From positions 1-56,638 of the forward strand of contig JAPLDK010000003.1 in assembly GCA_026391775.1 (NCBI GenBank): DNA of 56,638 nucleotides, in the 5' to 3' direction. This stretch comes from Bacteroidota bacterium. GTDB taxonomy: Bacteria; Bacteroidota; Bacteroidia; Bacteroidales; FEN-979. This document shows positions 45,386 through 52,450 of the stretch, in pieces (the first letter of the stretch is position 1; every line of letters starts with the position of its first letter). The position numbers and the translations under genes were made by a program. The notes beneath the pieces are model-generated. The model had not been told where the DNA came from, ran no database searches, and saw only the letters and a list, made by a program, of their open reading frames with translations.

Positions 45386-45386
45386 C
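45344..45386 (+). repeat. attL: 43-bp direct repeat (3' end of tRNA-Val)
   Basis: These 43 bp, from the anticodon loop to one base after the tRNA discriminator, are identical to 56274-56316. The flanking bases differ on both sides, so the repeat borders are exact. It is the left attachment site of the 10.9-kb element. Confidence 0.93.
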
Positions 45387-45571
45387 GTATAATCAGCGAT
45401 TTACAATACATTTATTCTGATCTATTTTTTATATAACACAAATTGCGACACAGATACATGAGCTCAAACCATTATTATGGTCCAGATAATCTGATTACAA
45501 TTCAATAGGTGAATGGGATCCCGGATCGGGGATATCATCAATCTGAAAATCTAACCTTACTTATTTAGAAG

Positions 45572-45597
45572 CCTTGTTTTAAAGAGAAAAAACAAGG
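45572..45597 (-). terminator. Hairpin after the cargo gene
   Basis: CCTTGTTTT (45572-45580) pairs perfectly with AAAACAAGG (45589-45597) around an 8-nt loop, directly after the stop codon of the cargo gene on the minus strand. No T run follows. Confidence 0.55.
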
Positions 45598-46071
45598 TTA
45601 TTTGTGGATAACCGGTTTATTGGGATCCTCTGATAAGATGTATGTTGCTTTTCCAAGGTCGCCCTTCCACCCAGATTTAATGTATTCTGCGATTTCTTTA
45701 TCGGTCAACATTTGGCGTATTTCGTAATACCTTCCGGCACCGGTTTTGCGAAGTCGAAAATAATATTTCTGCCCGTGCTTAACACTAATGAGCGCAAAAG
45801 GCTGATGCTTATGATCACTGACGGTGAGAGCGCCTTCAGAATGGATAGTATAGACAACCCAGGTCTGATTAGGCATTTTTACAATGGGGGTGTCGTTGAA
45901 ATATAGGTTGAAGGTGTAGTTTATTGCATCGAACCAATTCACATAAATATAAATCGCTGCATATGAGGTTGTATCCCTGGACACAAATGAAGTATCAGTG
46001 CCAGCTGTGGACTGTGCTACAGATCCCAGACAAAGGATAAGTGAAAGAATAAGAATTACAATTGGTTTCAT
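45598..46071 (-). CDS. Secreted cargo protein, DUF2846-like
   Basis: The protein has 157 residues, with a signal peptide (about 1-20, ending SVAQS). The mature part is beta-rich: YAAIYIYVNWFDAINYTFNLYFND, PNQTWVVYTIHSEG, KHGQKYYFRLRKTG. It ends with an acidic and basic helix. The order of motifs resembles DUF2846 proteins, small periplasmic proteins of unknown function. It lies beyond the terminator of the late operon and has its own promoter and a hairpin after the stop, which is the layout of a lysogenic-conversion gene expressed from the integrated state. Confidence 0.6.
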   Translation of the reverse strand: MKPIVILILSLILCLGSVAQSTAGTDTSFVSRDTTSYAAIYIYVNWFDAINYTFNLYFNDTPIVKMPNQTWVVYTIHSEGALTVSDHKHQPFALISVKHGQKYYFRLRKTGAGRYYEIRQMLTDKEIAEYIKSGWKGDLGKATYILSEDPNKPVIHK

Positions 46072-46093
46072 GGGATTACTTGGTTTTGAATAT

Positions 46094-46101
46094 CAAAGGT
46101 A
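46094..46101 (-). promoter_or_regulatory. Promoter -7 element TACCTTTG of the cargo gene
   Basis: It matches TAnnTTTG on the minus strand, 23 nt before ATG 46071. The DNA 20 nt further upstream is T-rich but has no exact TTG. Confidence 0.55.
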
Positions 46102-46146
46102 ACGAAGAATTGATATATAAAAAAGTTAATTGTAATATTTGTGTTC

Positions 46147-46196
46147 AAAAAACCAGGCCAATTTGCAAAAAGAAACGAATTCTGCAAATGGCCTGG
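46147..46196 (-). terminator. Strong intrinsic terminator of the late operon
   Basis: On the minus strand TGCAAATGGCCTGG and its partner CCAGGCCAATTTGCA form a 14-bp stem with one bulge. A 15-nt loop closes it, and a run of six T follows. It separates the late operon from the cargo gene. Confidence 0.85.
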
Positions 46197-46224
46197 AAAC
46201 ATGAAAATAACCCAAACAAGTAAT

Positions 46225-46539
46225 TTATGTAAAGATAGAAAAGCCTTCCCTGATGATTTGAACTCTCCTACCGATAGTGTCTCCTGTAAATACCAAATCA
46301 AATACATTTTGAATGATAGAGTTTTTATTTTTGTTACCCAAGGAGAATGAAGTTCCTGCCAGCATTACAAGGCCTTGACCCGGTAGATGCAGGTGTTCAT
46401 AATCATTGCAATAAAGAATACAATCAACCAAGCCGTAGTTATCAAAAGACATCGCGAGGCAATTGCTTTGCACATCCAAAGCATCATTCTGGTAGGTTAC
46501 CACTTCATAATTCAGTTTGTTCATTATCCGGGTTGCCAT
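46225..46539 (-). CDS. Late gene: small beta-rich protein
   Basis: The protein has 104 residues, with no signal peptide or membrane helix. It is predicted to be mostly beta strands (YEVVTYQNDALDVQ, GLVDCILYCNDYEHLHLPGQGLVML). It is the last gene of the late operon, 15 nt after the previous one. I do not recognise the family. Together with the two preceding beta-rich proteins it could form part of a capsid or spike, but this rests on composition and position only. Confidence 0.6.
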   Translation of the reverse strand: MATRIMNKLNYEVVTYQNDALDVQSNCLAMSFDNYGLVDCILYCNDYEHLHLPGQGLVMLAGTSFSLGNKNKNSIIQNVFDLVFTGDTIGRRVQIIREGFSIFT

Positions 46540-46554
46540 TTAAAAAATCAGGTT

Positions 46555-46992
46555 TTATTGAACCAATAGGTATAATTTAACCTTGTTGGCTGTTGTAAAA
46601 GCATTTGATGAGGTGTAAGTAAATTTAATCTGGCTTTGGTCGATCTCCTGCATTACATAGCGTTCAAATCTGCGATCGGGAGGAACAGAGCTGGAAAATG
46701 TCAGGAGCCTTGCTTGTGTTCCTGCATCAAAGAAAATTTTCTCATTGATTGCCAGTGTAAAGGTTGAACCTTCAAGGGAGTCCGGATCGGAAATACCCAG
46801 AGAGATACCAAGAAGCTTTTTATGAATCGACTTTGTTATATACTCCTTTGAGAAAGTTGTTGAACCGGCCGTTACATCCAGGGTGATGATCTCAATTTGT
46901 GGATTAGGATCTTCGGTGTTATTTTCTATAAAGTTACTCAGCAGGTATCCAAGTTGGAGTTTGCTTTCGTAAGAATCAAAATTCCAGTCCAT
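46555..46992 (-). CDS. Late gene: beta-rich protein, paralogue-like to its neighbour
   Basis: The protein has 145 residues, soluble and dominated by alternating beta strands: ITLDVTAGSTTFSKEYITKS, KLLGISLGISDPDSLEGSTF, QIKFTYTSSNAFTTANKVKLYLLVQ. It has the same length as the protein encoded just upstream, and both end in a strand with YLL (KVKLYLLVQ versus ISMYLLTE), so they may be paired or paralogous. Three nucleotides separate the genes. A pair of small single jelly-roll proteins is one possibility. Confidence 0.62.
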   Translation of the reverse strand: MDWNFDSYESKLQLGYLLSNFIENNTEDPNPQIEIITLDVTAGSTTFSKEYITKSIHKKLLGISLGISDPDSLEGSTFTLAINEKIFFDAGTQARLLTFSSSVPPDRRFERYVMQEIDQSQIKFTYTSSNAFTTANKVKLYLLVQ

Positions 46993-46995
46993 AGT

Positions 46996-47433
46996 TTATT
47001 CTGTTAAAAGATACATTGAAATTGTAAACGGCGTTTGGTAGGTCCCGCTGTGAAAATCCAGGCTGATCTCGTTTCGTCCTTGCAGCGTATGATCAAATTC
47101 AACGAACAATCGTTCATCAGAACTTACAGGAAATAGCGTATCTGCATTGGTTCCAGCGGCAATAAAGGTTGTTTCCCCTCCACTGTTGGGGGAGATATTC
47201 TTTAGGGCAATAGTGGCACCAGAAAGCCCAGCCCTGGCACCTGGCAGGAGCCCAACGCCATACAGTCTTTTTGAGGACACTACGGCCTTCAGATTGTATA
47301 TTTTGCTGGGAGTATCGATCAAAAGGTCGTGTCTGGTCCAGGACATAGATCCCATTTCATGCTTGTTCTTTTCAATAATGATCAGAGCGTTAACATCAAA
47401 TGGTGAGCTCAGGTAAATGGTTGCGTCTGGCAT
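46996..47433 (-). CDS. Late gene: beta-rich protein
   Basis: The protein has 145 residues with no signal peptide. It contains TIYLSSPFDVNALIIIEKNKHEMG, GATIALKNISPNSGGETTFI, RLFVEFDHTLQGRNEISLDF and a final strand ISMYLLTE. The composition is rich in beta-forming and small residues, as in capsid or spike proteins. I do not recognise it. It lies between a basic membrane-anchored protein and the similar 145-residue protein. Confidence 0.62.
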   Translation of the reverse strand: MPDATIYLSSPFDVNALIIIEKNKHEMGSMSWTRHDLLIDTPSKIYNLKAVVSSKRLYGVGLLPGARAGLSGATIALKNISPNSGGETTFIAAGTNADTLFPVSSDERLFVEFDHTLQGRNEISLDFHSGTYQTPFTISMYLLTE

Positions 47434-47436
47434 GGC

Positions 47437-47766
47437 TTATAAAATTGATTTATTTTCAGGATTCTTTCTTGCAGGACCAATAGAGGGAAATCGTGTAAAG
47501 GTTCCCAGTGAAATCCGTTGTTTAAAGGGATTCCCTGGTCTGTGTCCATTGAGATAGGACCAGTTACCTTGCTTTCGCATGTGAATGATTTTTCTGATCC
47601 GTTCATCCTCTATGGATTGAGCTGAGTTTAATCGGCCACATCCGGCAACAAGATTAGGAGCTGTAACCAGGTTTGAAATAGTTTGCTGCCTTTTGTTAAG
47701 GTAATAGAGGATCCCGGCCACTGCACCCAGTGAGAGAGCGACATTAATAATCTTTCCTTTTTTCAT
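47437..47766 (-). CDS. Late gene: basic protein with N-terminal membrane anchor
   Basis: The protein has 109 residues from ATG 47766 (MKKGKIINVAL). A TTG 12 codons upstream is less likely. One N-terminal helix (IINVALSLGAVAGILYYLN) is followed by a strongly basic soluble part (RIRKIIHMRKQGNW, HRPGNPFKQRISLG). Such a layout suits a protein that sits in a membrane and touches nucleic acid. The reading frame overlaps the end of the previous gene by 23 nt. Confidence 0.58.
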   Translation of the reverse strand: MKKGKIINVALSLGAVAGILYYLNKRQQTISNLVTAPNLVAGCGRLNSAQSIEDERIRKIIHMRKQGNWSYLNGHRPGNPFKQRISLGTFTRFPSIGPARKNPENKSIL

Positions 47767-48178
47767 TGGATTTATTTTTTGATTTTCGTTTGTTACTGGC
47801 AATAATCAGTACGGTACCTGCCACCACTGCCAGGCCAATCCCTCCCAAAATCAGGAAAGTTGTTGTACTGGTACCCGTAGGCGCAGTTGGCTGTTGTGGG
47901 TTGTATTGTGTGTTTTGATTATCCTGATTTTCCTGACTGCCCGGAAAAGTATAGGTATTCTTCCCCTTTGAGGGTTTGGATATCACGCTGTCAATTATTT
48001 TAAGAATACCGCCTGCCGCGTTAAAAATCCCGGAGCTGTTATCTCCCCACCAATCTCCTCCTGTGTCACTTGCCGGAGTGAAGGTGGTATACCCGTAGTC
48101 ATCGGAGGGAAAGTCATCCCCAAGGCCTTTAATAAAGACATCCGGTAAACGGTTATTGATTAATGAGATCTGTTTCAT
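47744..48178 (-). CDS. Late gene: GLGD-motif membrane protein
   Basis: The protein has 144 residues. The N-terminal part carries IKGLGDDFPSDDYGY, followed by a Gly/Asp/Trp-rich segment, a Gln/Asn/Pro/Thr-rich linker, and one C-terminal helix (FLILGGIGLAVVAGTVLIIA) with a basic Lys/Arg tail. There is no signal peptide, so it would insert by its C-terminal helix with the N-part on the outer or virion side. It starts inside the stop of the previous gene (ATGA overlap). Confidence 0.6.
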   Translation of the reverse strand: MKQISLINNRLPDVFIKGLGDDFPSDDYGYTTFTPASDTGGDWWGDNSSGIFNAAGGILKIIDSVISKPSKGKNTYTFPGSQENQDNQNTQYNPQQPTAPTGTSTTTFLILGGIGLAVVAGTVLIIASNKRKSKNKSNEKRKDY

Positions 48179-49479
48179 TGGTTGTCGGATGGCTTGTTAG
48201 AGGTAGCAGCTTTTGGTTTAGGCTTTTCATCAACAAAAGCCTCATATAAAAAGGTTATGCCGACACAGAGAAGTCCAAGATTCAATATGCCTGAGCTAAT
48301 GGATGCAACATTTAGCTTAGAAAACAGGCTGCTGTCAAGTTTTAACAAGGATGTAACGGGATTGGTTGCCGGAGGGACTGATGCGGGAGGTTTGATTGTG
48401 GGAGCTGGTATAGGTGTTTGTTTTGGTGGATTTTGTTTTGCCGGATCCATGATGACATATACCGGGTTTTTCAGACTGACCTTTTTTCCTTTGAGGTTAC
48501 TCAGAAATGCAGCAGAGAAGTAGTCAATAGATTTTTCTGAAACAAGCCATCCTTCACCAACCAGATTACGAATGTTTAGTCCGGAATTTGCACTTCCCAG
48601 GCTTTGCATATGTCCGTGAAACGATGCATCTATTCCAGATTGGCAACCTCTTTTTCCGTCATATATTCCTGAAGGGACTATCGTCTTGTCAATGACCTCC
48701 ATGTCACAATCCGGGGTGTATTCTTTTGAATACCCACTGCGATGTTTAACCAATAACTCAGTAGTTGACCCGAATTGAACTCCTGCGGTTGGATTAGGAA
48801 CGAGAATAACATCGCCCTGCCAGTAATGTTCAATGTTTGAAACCTTTATCATTAACCTTCGGGCTTCGATTTCATTGATCGGAAGATCGTTATCATAGGA
48901 GGCTGCAACATCCAGAATGGTTTGGGTTGTTTTTCCATACCGATTATTGTTTGCTTCGTTGGCCGCCTTGATGTATATCTTCATCGCTTCGAGCATCACA
49001 GAAGGGCCTTTGTCACCAAATACCGGACTATTTGGGGCGAAATCCCTGGAACCGGCTATGTGACTTAGTGTCCGGCACCATCCGATGCGACAATCCAATT
49101 TTCCCTGCATGTAATAACCCATAAACTCCATTGAAGAGTTTATAATTGCCTTCTGCTCATCGATGTTTCTTTTTTTATTTATAGCTGAATTGACATAGTT
49201 GGTGATGTAGCTGAGTAGGTCAAATGCAATGCTTCCAATCTTACCGCAGGGAATTAAGGAGAAAAGAAGCGTCTTGCTTAAACTCCAGTATTGGGCCACA
49301 TCGTTCTTTATTATATAATTCTGGGGGTCAACTGAAGGGTAGCAGCAGAAAGGAATACACCCGCTGCACTTTTTAGTATCAGGGCAGCCGGTAGAACCGC
49401 TTAACCCCTGCATTGTGTTTCCAGTAAGCAAACCGGCCAGGGATTCAATGGGAAGAAGACTATTTGAAATGATATCCAT
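48175..49479 (-). CDS. Late gene: large membrane-anchored protein
   Basis: The protein has 434 residues, the largest of the late operon. An N-terminal Cys cluster (CPDTKKCSGCIPFCCYP) is followed by a mixed alpha/beta domain (about 45-340). A Pro-rich linker (NPPKQTPIPAPTIKPPASVP) and a C-terminal helix with the motif GLLCVGITFLYEAF then lead to a Lys/Pro tail. The same tail motif occurs in the 191-residue protein encoded two genes upstream. It may be the main capsid or spike component. I do not recognise the family. Confidence 0.62.
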   Translation of the reverse strand: MDIISNSLLPIESLAGLLTGNTMQGLSGSTGCPDTKKCSGCIPFCCYPSVDPQNYIIKNDVAQYWSLSKTLLFSLIPCGKIGSIAFDLLSYITNYVNSAINKKRNIDEQKAIINSSMEFMGYYMQGKLDCRIGWCRTLSHIAGSRDFAPNSPVFGDKGPSVMLEAMKIYIKAANEANNNRYGKTTQTILDVAASYDNDLPINEIEARRLMIKVSNIEHYWQGDVILVPNPTAGVQFGSTTELLVKHRSGYSKEYTPDCDMEVIDKTIVPSGIYDGKRGCQSGIDASFHGHMQSLGSANSGLNIRNLVGEGWLVSEKSIDYFSAAFLSNLKGKKVSLKNPVYVIMDPAKQNPPKQTPIPAPTIKPPASVPPATNPVTSLLKLDSSLFSKLNVASISSGILNLGLLCVGITFLYEAFVDEKPKPKAATSNKPSDNQ

Positions 49480-49508
49480 TTTAACTTTTTAAGTGTTTTG
49501 ATTCAGAG

Positions 49509-49580
49509 GGGAGAGTCTTTAACCTCCTTTTTTGTTAGCTTCAGACTCTCCCATGAACCGGCTGGTGAGGAGTAATCACC
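49509..49580. promoter_or_regulatory. Two perfect inverted repeats in the late operon
   Basis: GGGAGAGTCT (49509-49518) and AGACTCTCCC (49543-49552) form a 10-bp stem with a 24-nt loop. GGTGA (49564-49568) and TCACC (49576-49580) form a smaller one. Neither is followed by a T run on the minus strand. The large loop carries AGGAGG on the minus strand. They sit in the only gap of about 150 nt in the late operon, before the 434-residue protein gene. A processing, attenuation or packaging signal is possible. Confidence 0.5.
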
Positions 49581-49630
49581 TTTTAAAGAAACATGACAAC
49601 AAATTAAAACAATCATTAACTATTAATAAC

Positions 49631-49855
49631 TCAATGTACACTAATAACTGCCATGCAAAGCGCTACTGCCCCCACCAACAGCAGAGTAAGGGTACCTGAT
49701 CCTTCCTCTGATTTCGTTTGGGAATTCCTTCCCTCGTCTTTTAATATCCCCATAAACATGTTACTTACTTCATGATAGTCTTTATTCGTTCGGGCATCAT
49801 TCAGTCCTGCGAATCCCAGACCACTACGAAGAAGTAATTGTGTTGTTGGTTCCAT
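49631..49855 (-). CDS. Late gene: small membrane protein with GLND motif
   Basis: The protein has 74 residues from ATG 49855 (MEPTTQLLLRSG), 7 nt after the previous stop. The N-part contains GLGFAGLNDARTNKD, and a charged linker leads to one C-terminal helix (LTLLLVGAVALCMAVISVH). It resembles the GLGD-containing neighbours in layout. The function is unknown. The small size and single helix suit a minor coat or membrane protein. Confidence 0.58.
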   Translation of the reverse strand: MEPTTQLLLRSGLGFAGLNDARTNKDYHEVSNMFMGILKDEGRNSQTKSEEGSGTLTLLLVGAVALCMAVISVH

Positions 49856-49862
49856 ATTATTT

Positions 49863-50438
49863 CTATTCTTTAAATGCTTCATAAAATAAAAAAACACCGA
49901 TACCGAGTAACAATACATCACCGATAATGCCTAATGCACCGAAGGCAGCCGTACTGATGTTTAGCGGTGCTAATGGTCCGGGAGCTGCCGGAGCAACCGG
50001 AGGCTTTGTCGGGGGTATAGGAATTTTTACCCATTCTGACGGTTTTGAATTAAAGTTATACCCGTATTTTTTTTCAGCATCGGCGATACGGTTAGGCAGC
50101 CAATCGGAATTAGCAGCATAGAAGGTATCCCAATCGGGGCCAGGGGCCACATTGTGGATCATGGCCGCAAAGGCATCGATGACACGACCGTCTTTATTTA
50201 TTTCCCCGGCATACGCCATCCGGTAAGCTTCTTTCAATCCATCAGCTACAAATTTTTCCTTAATGGAATCATCCCACCCGCCCCAGTCACTGGCGACTTT
50301 GTTACTTCCACACCATTTAATAATATAACCAACCACCTGCAAAACCAGACTAACGATAGAAGCCCAATCAACATCTCCAAGGCCATGAATTGAGGGATAA
50401 TTTGGAAATGATCCCCTTTGATGTTTAATTATATTCAT
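49863..50438 (-). CDS. Late gene: GLGD-motif membrane protein, first of the operon
   Basis: The protein has 191 residues. The N-part has IHGLGDVDWASIVSLVLQVVGYIIKW with an amphipathic or membrane helix, then a helical domain (about 45-130). A Pro-rich linker (PIPPTKPPVAPAAPGP) and a C-terminal helix with FGALGIIGDVLLLGIGVFLFYEAF follow. The last residues match the tail of the 434-residue protein (FLYEAF). It starts 18 nt after the late promoter -7 element. Confidence 0.62.
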   Translation of the reverse strand: MNIIKHQRGSFPNYPSIHGLGDVDWASIVSLVLQVVGYIIKWCGSNKVASDWGGWDDSIKEKFVADGLKEAYRMAYAGEINKDGRVIDAFAAMIHNVAPGPDWDTFYAANSDWLPNRIADAEKKYGYNFNSKPSEWVKIPIPPTKPPVAPAAPGPLAPLNISTAAFGALGIIGDVLLLGIGVFLFYEAFKE

Positions 50439-50455
50439 TCTGGGTTATTTTTGCA

Positions 50456-50463
50456 CAAAGGTA
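50456..50463 (-). promoter_or_regulatory. Late promoter -7 element TACCTTTG
   Basis: It matches TAnnTTTG on the minus strand. The predicted start lies about 10 nt before ATG 50438. No good -33 TTG is present at 20 nt, which suggests dependence on an activator. An operator-like array lies upstream. Confidence 0.6.
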
Positions 50464-50489
50464 CCGTGCGGAAAACGAGGATTTCCTAA

Positions 50490-50581
50490 TTTTACGACAT
50501 TCTCCCTAAGAATGTGAAATGTTTCCATTCTTTTCGATTTAATTCCTGTTTTTACGACATTTTTCCGTTTTTTTCGATTTA
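50490..50581. promoter_or_regulatory. Operator-like array: TTTWCGA boxes in multiples of 20 bp plus a palindrome
   Basis: Decamers TTTACGACAT (50491), TTTTCGATTT (50531), TTTACGACAT (50551) and TTTTCGATTT (50571) start at positions that differ by 20 or 40 bp, so all lie on one face of the helix. Between the first and second lies a perfect palindrome ACATTCT-N5-AGAATGT (50497-50515). The array occupies the gap between early and late genes, upstream of the late promoter, and is a good candidate for late-gene control. Confidence 0.65.
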
Positions 50582-51085
50582 CTGCCCGAATGCGTATAAA
50601 TTCCAAAGTTGGAGCTGCTGTTTTGGATTTAGATAAATTGAACGGGATTTACCGGTATATTCACTGTATAGATCGATATTATACTCACTTGCAAGCTCAT
50701 TAAGTCTTTTCTTAAAGGTTTTAAGAGATAGACCGGACCGGGAAGCGAAGTCTGCAAGGGATCGTTGCGGATAACAATACTTATCCTCCTTTGTTTTCTG
50801 GTAATTGATGAACCGCTCAGGGTCAAGTCCAAGGAATTCAAAAATCAGGGATAAATCAGGGGGCAGGATCGTTCTTTTAACACAGACCGGGTTGTTGGGG
50901 CTATACAATGACGTGGCCCCTCTATAAATCGCCCTACCCCCTTTGTTGCTGAAAGCTGATAGCTTATTATCCATGATTAACGGGCGCAGCCACTTTTTTA
51001 TGAGCGTATATGGAGATATCCCGCAGAACCGGGCCAGTTCTTTAGGATTTGTGGCTTGAAGTAATACACTGTTGTTTGTTTCCAT
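50579..51085 (-). CDS. Early gene: DNA-binding protein with two HTH-like segments
   Basis: The protein has 168 residues. It has an N-terminal helix-turn-helix (PKELARFCGISPYTLIKKWLRP) and a second one (SLADFASRSGLSLKTFKKRLNELA), both of the type that reads short DNA sites. It lacks any other recognised domain. Its stop codon abuts the operator-like array upstream of the late operon, and it is the last early gene, so it is a reasonable candidate for the late activator. That role is inference. Confidence 0.65.
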   Translation of the reverse strand: METNNSVLLQATNPKELARFCGISPYTLIKKWLRPLIMDNKLSAFSNKGGRAIYRGATSLYSPNNPVCVKRTILPPDLSLIFEFLGLDPERFINYQKTKEDKYCYPQRSLADFASRSGLSLKTFKKRLNELASEYNIDLYSEYTGKSRSIYLNPKQQLQLWNLYAFGQ

Positions 51086-51100
51086 TGCGGAAATGATTAA

Positions 51101-51394
51101 TTACAATCCTTTTTCATCATTTTCCACCTGCAGGAGGCCGGGGTACAAGATTTCCCTGTAGATATCATATATTCTGAACAACTGGCGAAACTGCTTTATT
51201 TCACGAATGTCTATGGTAGATCCTTCCAAAACGTGAAATTCAAGTTTATCCTGAATTGTTTGTACAATCTCATCAATATCCTGAAAGGATAACAAGGATA
51301 AATTTGATTCAACTATATGGGCCAATTCTTCTTGATCCATCCTTTTTAATTCAACCTCATTATAAAGGTTTACGGGTTTTTCTGTTGTTTCCAT
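51101..51394 (-). CDS. Early gene: hypothetical small acidic protein
   Basis: The protein has 97 residues, helical and acidic (NEVELKRMDQEELAHIVESNLSLL). It has no membrane helix and no known motif. It is spaced 12-16 nt from its neighbours and is part of the early operon. The function is unknown. Confidence 0.55.
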   Translation of the reverse strand: METTEKPVNLYNEVELKRMDQEELAHIVESNLSLLSFQDIDEIVQTIQDKLEFHVLEGSTIDIREIKQFRQLFRIYDIYREILYPGLLQVENDEKGL

Positions 51395-51406
51395 GATTGT
51401 TTAGAT

Positions 51407-51763
51407 TTAATTTTTTAATTCGTTATTTTGTTCGGGATTATCGAGACGAAAACTCGAATTACCTTGCTGCAACCAATAAACAAACTCACTTTCGGTGATT
51501 CCAAGTCGTAAGATTATTTCCTTTGAATCGTGAAGATCATAGACCTCCTGCAGGAGTTCAATCAGGATTTTTAATTCTTTGGGTGCACTGCTTTGAAGAT
51601 CCTCGTTTTCCGACCAGCTTTTAAAAAGGGTTATCGCGAAGTTGGGATCCGCGGCATTTATTATTTGGAAAATCATCATCATGTTTTGATACAGACAAAA
51701 TCCGTAGGGTTTTGGTATTCCTGGCCAGTACTGATCAATTTTCGTTTTTACTTCTTTTTCCAT
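51407..51763 (-). CDS. Early gene: hypothetical protein
   Basis: The protein has 118 residues, helical, containing MMMIFQIINAADPNFAITLFKSWSENEDL and a C-terminal HTH-like stretch (SKEIILRLGITESEFVYWLQQGN). It is four nucleotides from the upstream gene. I do not recognise the family. Confidence 0.55.
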   Translation of the reverse strand: MEKEVKTKIDQYWPGIPKPYGFCLYQNMMMIFQIINAADPNFAITLFKSWSENEDLQSSAPKELKILIELLQEVYDLHDSKEIILRLGITESEFVYWLQQGNSSFRLDNPEQNNELKN

Positions 51764-51766
51764 TTT

Positions 51767-52111
51767 TTATGTTTTTAAATTTTTGGGAGTTGTTTTTATA
51801 TGTCTTGGCGTTTTCTCTTCGAATTTCCAAGTACCATCATCGAAGTGGGTCACCATAAAGCAGAATCCCTCAGTGTTTATGTAAGTAGAGTTCCTGAGGA
51901 ATTGATTAAGGGTCATTAGTTTGGTAAAGTCCTTTGAAATCCACATCCCTATAGGATGATTAACCGCTACCAGTCCAATCTGTTGAATTTGTAATATAAA
52001 TTCTTTGATTTTCCTTTCCGCAATACCCTTTTCATAACTGGTCAGCCTTGACTTTTTATTGAGCCCTGGCCTTTCCATGTATGATCGACGTCTTAATGAT
52101 TTTCTTATCAT
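51767..52111 (-). CDS. Early gene: hypothetical basic protein
   Basis: The protein has 114 residues with a basic N-terminus (MIRKSLRRRSYMER). The rest is mixed alpha/beta (GLVAVNHPIGMWISKDFTKL). It is rich in Lys and Arg and may bind nucleic acid. The family is not recognised. It is 12 nt from the preceding gene. Confidence 0.5.
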   Translation of the reverse strand: MIRKSLRRRSYMERPGLNKKSRLTSYEKGIAERKIKEFILQIQQIGLVAVNHPIGMWISKDFTKLMTLNQFLRNSTYINTEGFCFMVTHFDDGTWKFEEKTPRHIKTTPKNLKT

Positions 52112-52123
52112 AAAATTTATGGT

Positions 52124-52450
52124 TTAAAGTTTCCTTGGGGGGATCCCCAGGTATTTTTGAATGATCTCCAGCTCTGCCGGTAAAAAAAATCTCCTATGTT
52201 TGGTGTAATTGTATTTGTTGGTTAATTCTTCCATCAGGCCTGCCGTTGATTTCAGCCTTTTGTTTAAGGTCCGCCAGTTCATATCATAAAGCTGAGCCAG
52301 CTCAAACTTGGTCGTGTTTCCATAGAGGGTATGCGTGAGCTGTGTCATGAGTTGTTTCATTGCCTGAAACTCTTCCCCGTCCAGGCTGCCCAGAGTGCGC
52401 TGTATGACCTGGATCTGTAATTTTGTTCTCAAATGAGTGGTTTTATTCAT
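52124..52450 (-). CDS. Early gene: small HTH protein
   Basis: The protein has 108 residues from ATG 52450 (MNKTTHLRTKLQIQ). The longer frame is a poly-Lys artefact antisense to the end of the replication gene. It overlaps that gene by 8 nt. An HTH-like segment (TKFELAQLYDMNWRTLNKRLKS) is followed by KRRFFLPAELEIIQKYLGIP. It is probably an early regulator. Confidence 0.55.
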   Translation of the reverse strand: MNKTTHLRTKLQIQVIQRTLGSLDGEEFQAMKQLMTQLTHTLYGNTTKFELAQLYDMNWRTLNKRLKSTAGLMEELTNKYNYTKHRRFFLPAELEIIQKYLGIPPRKL

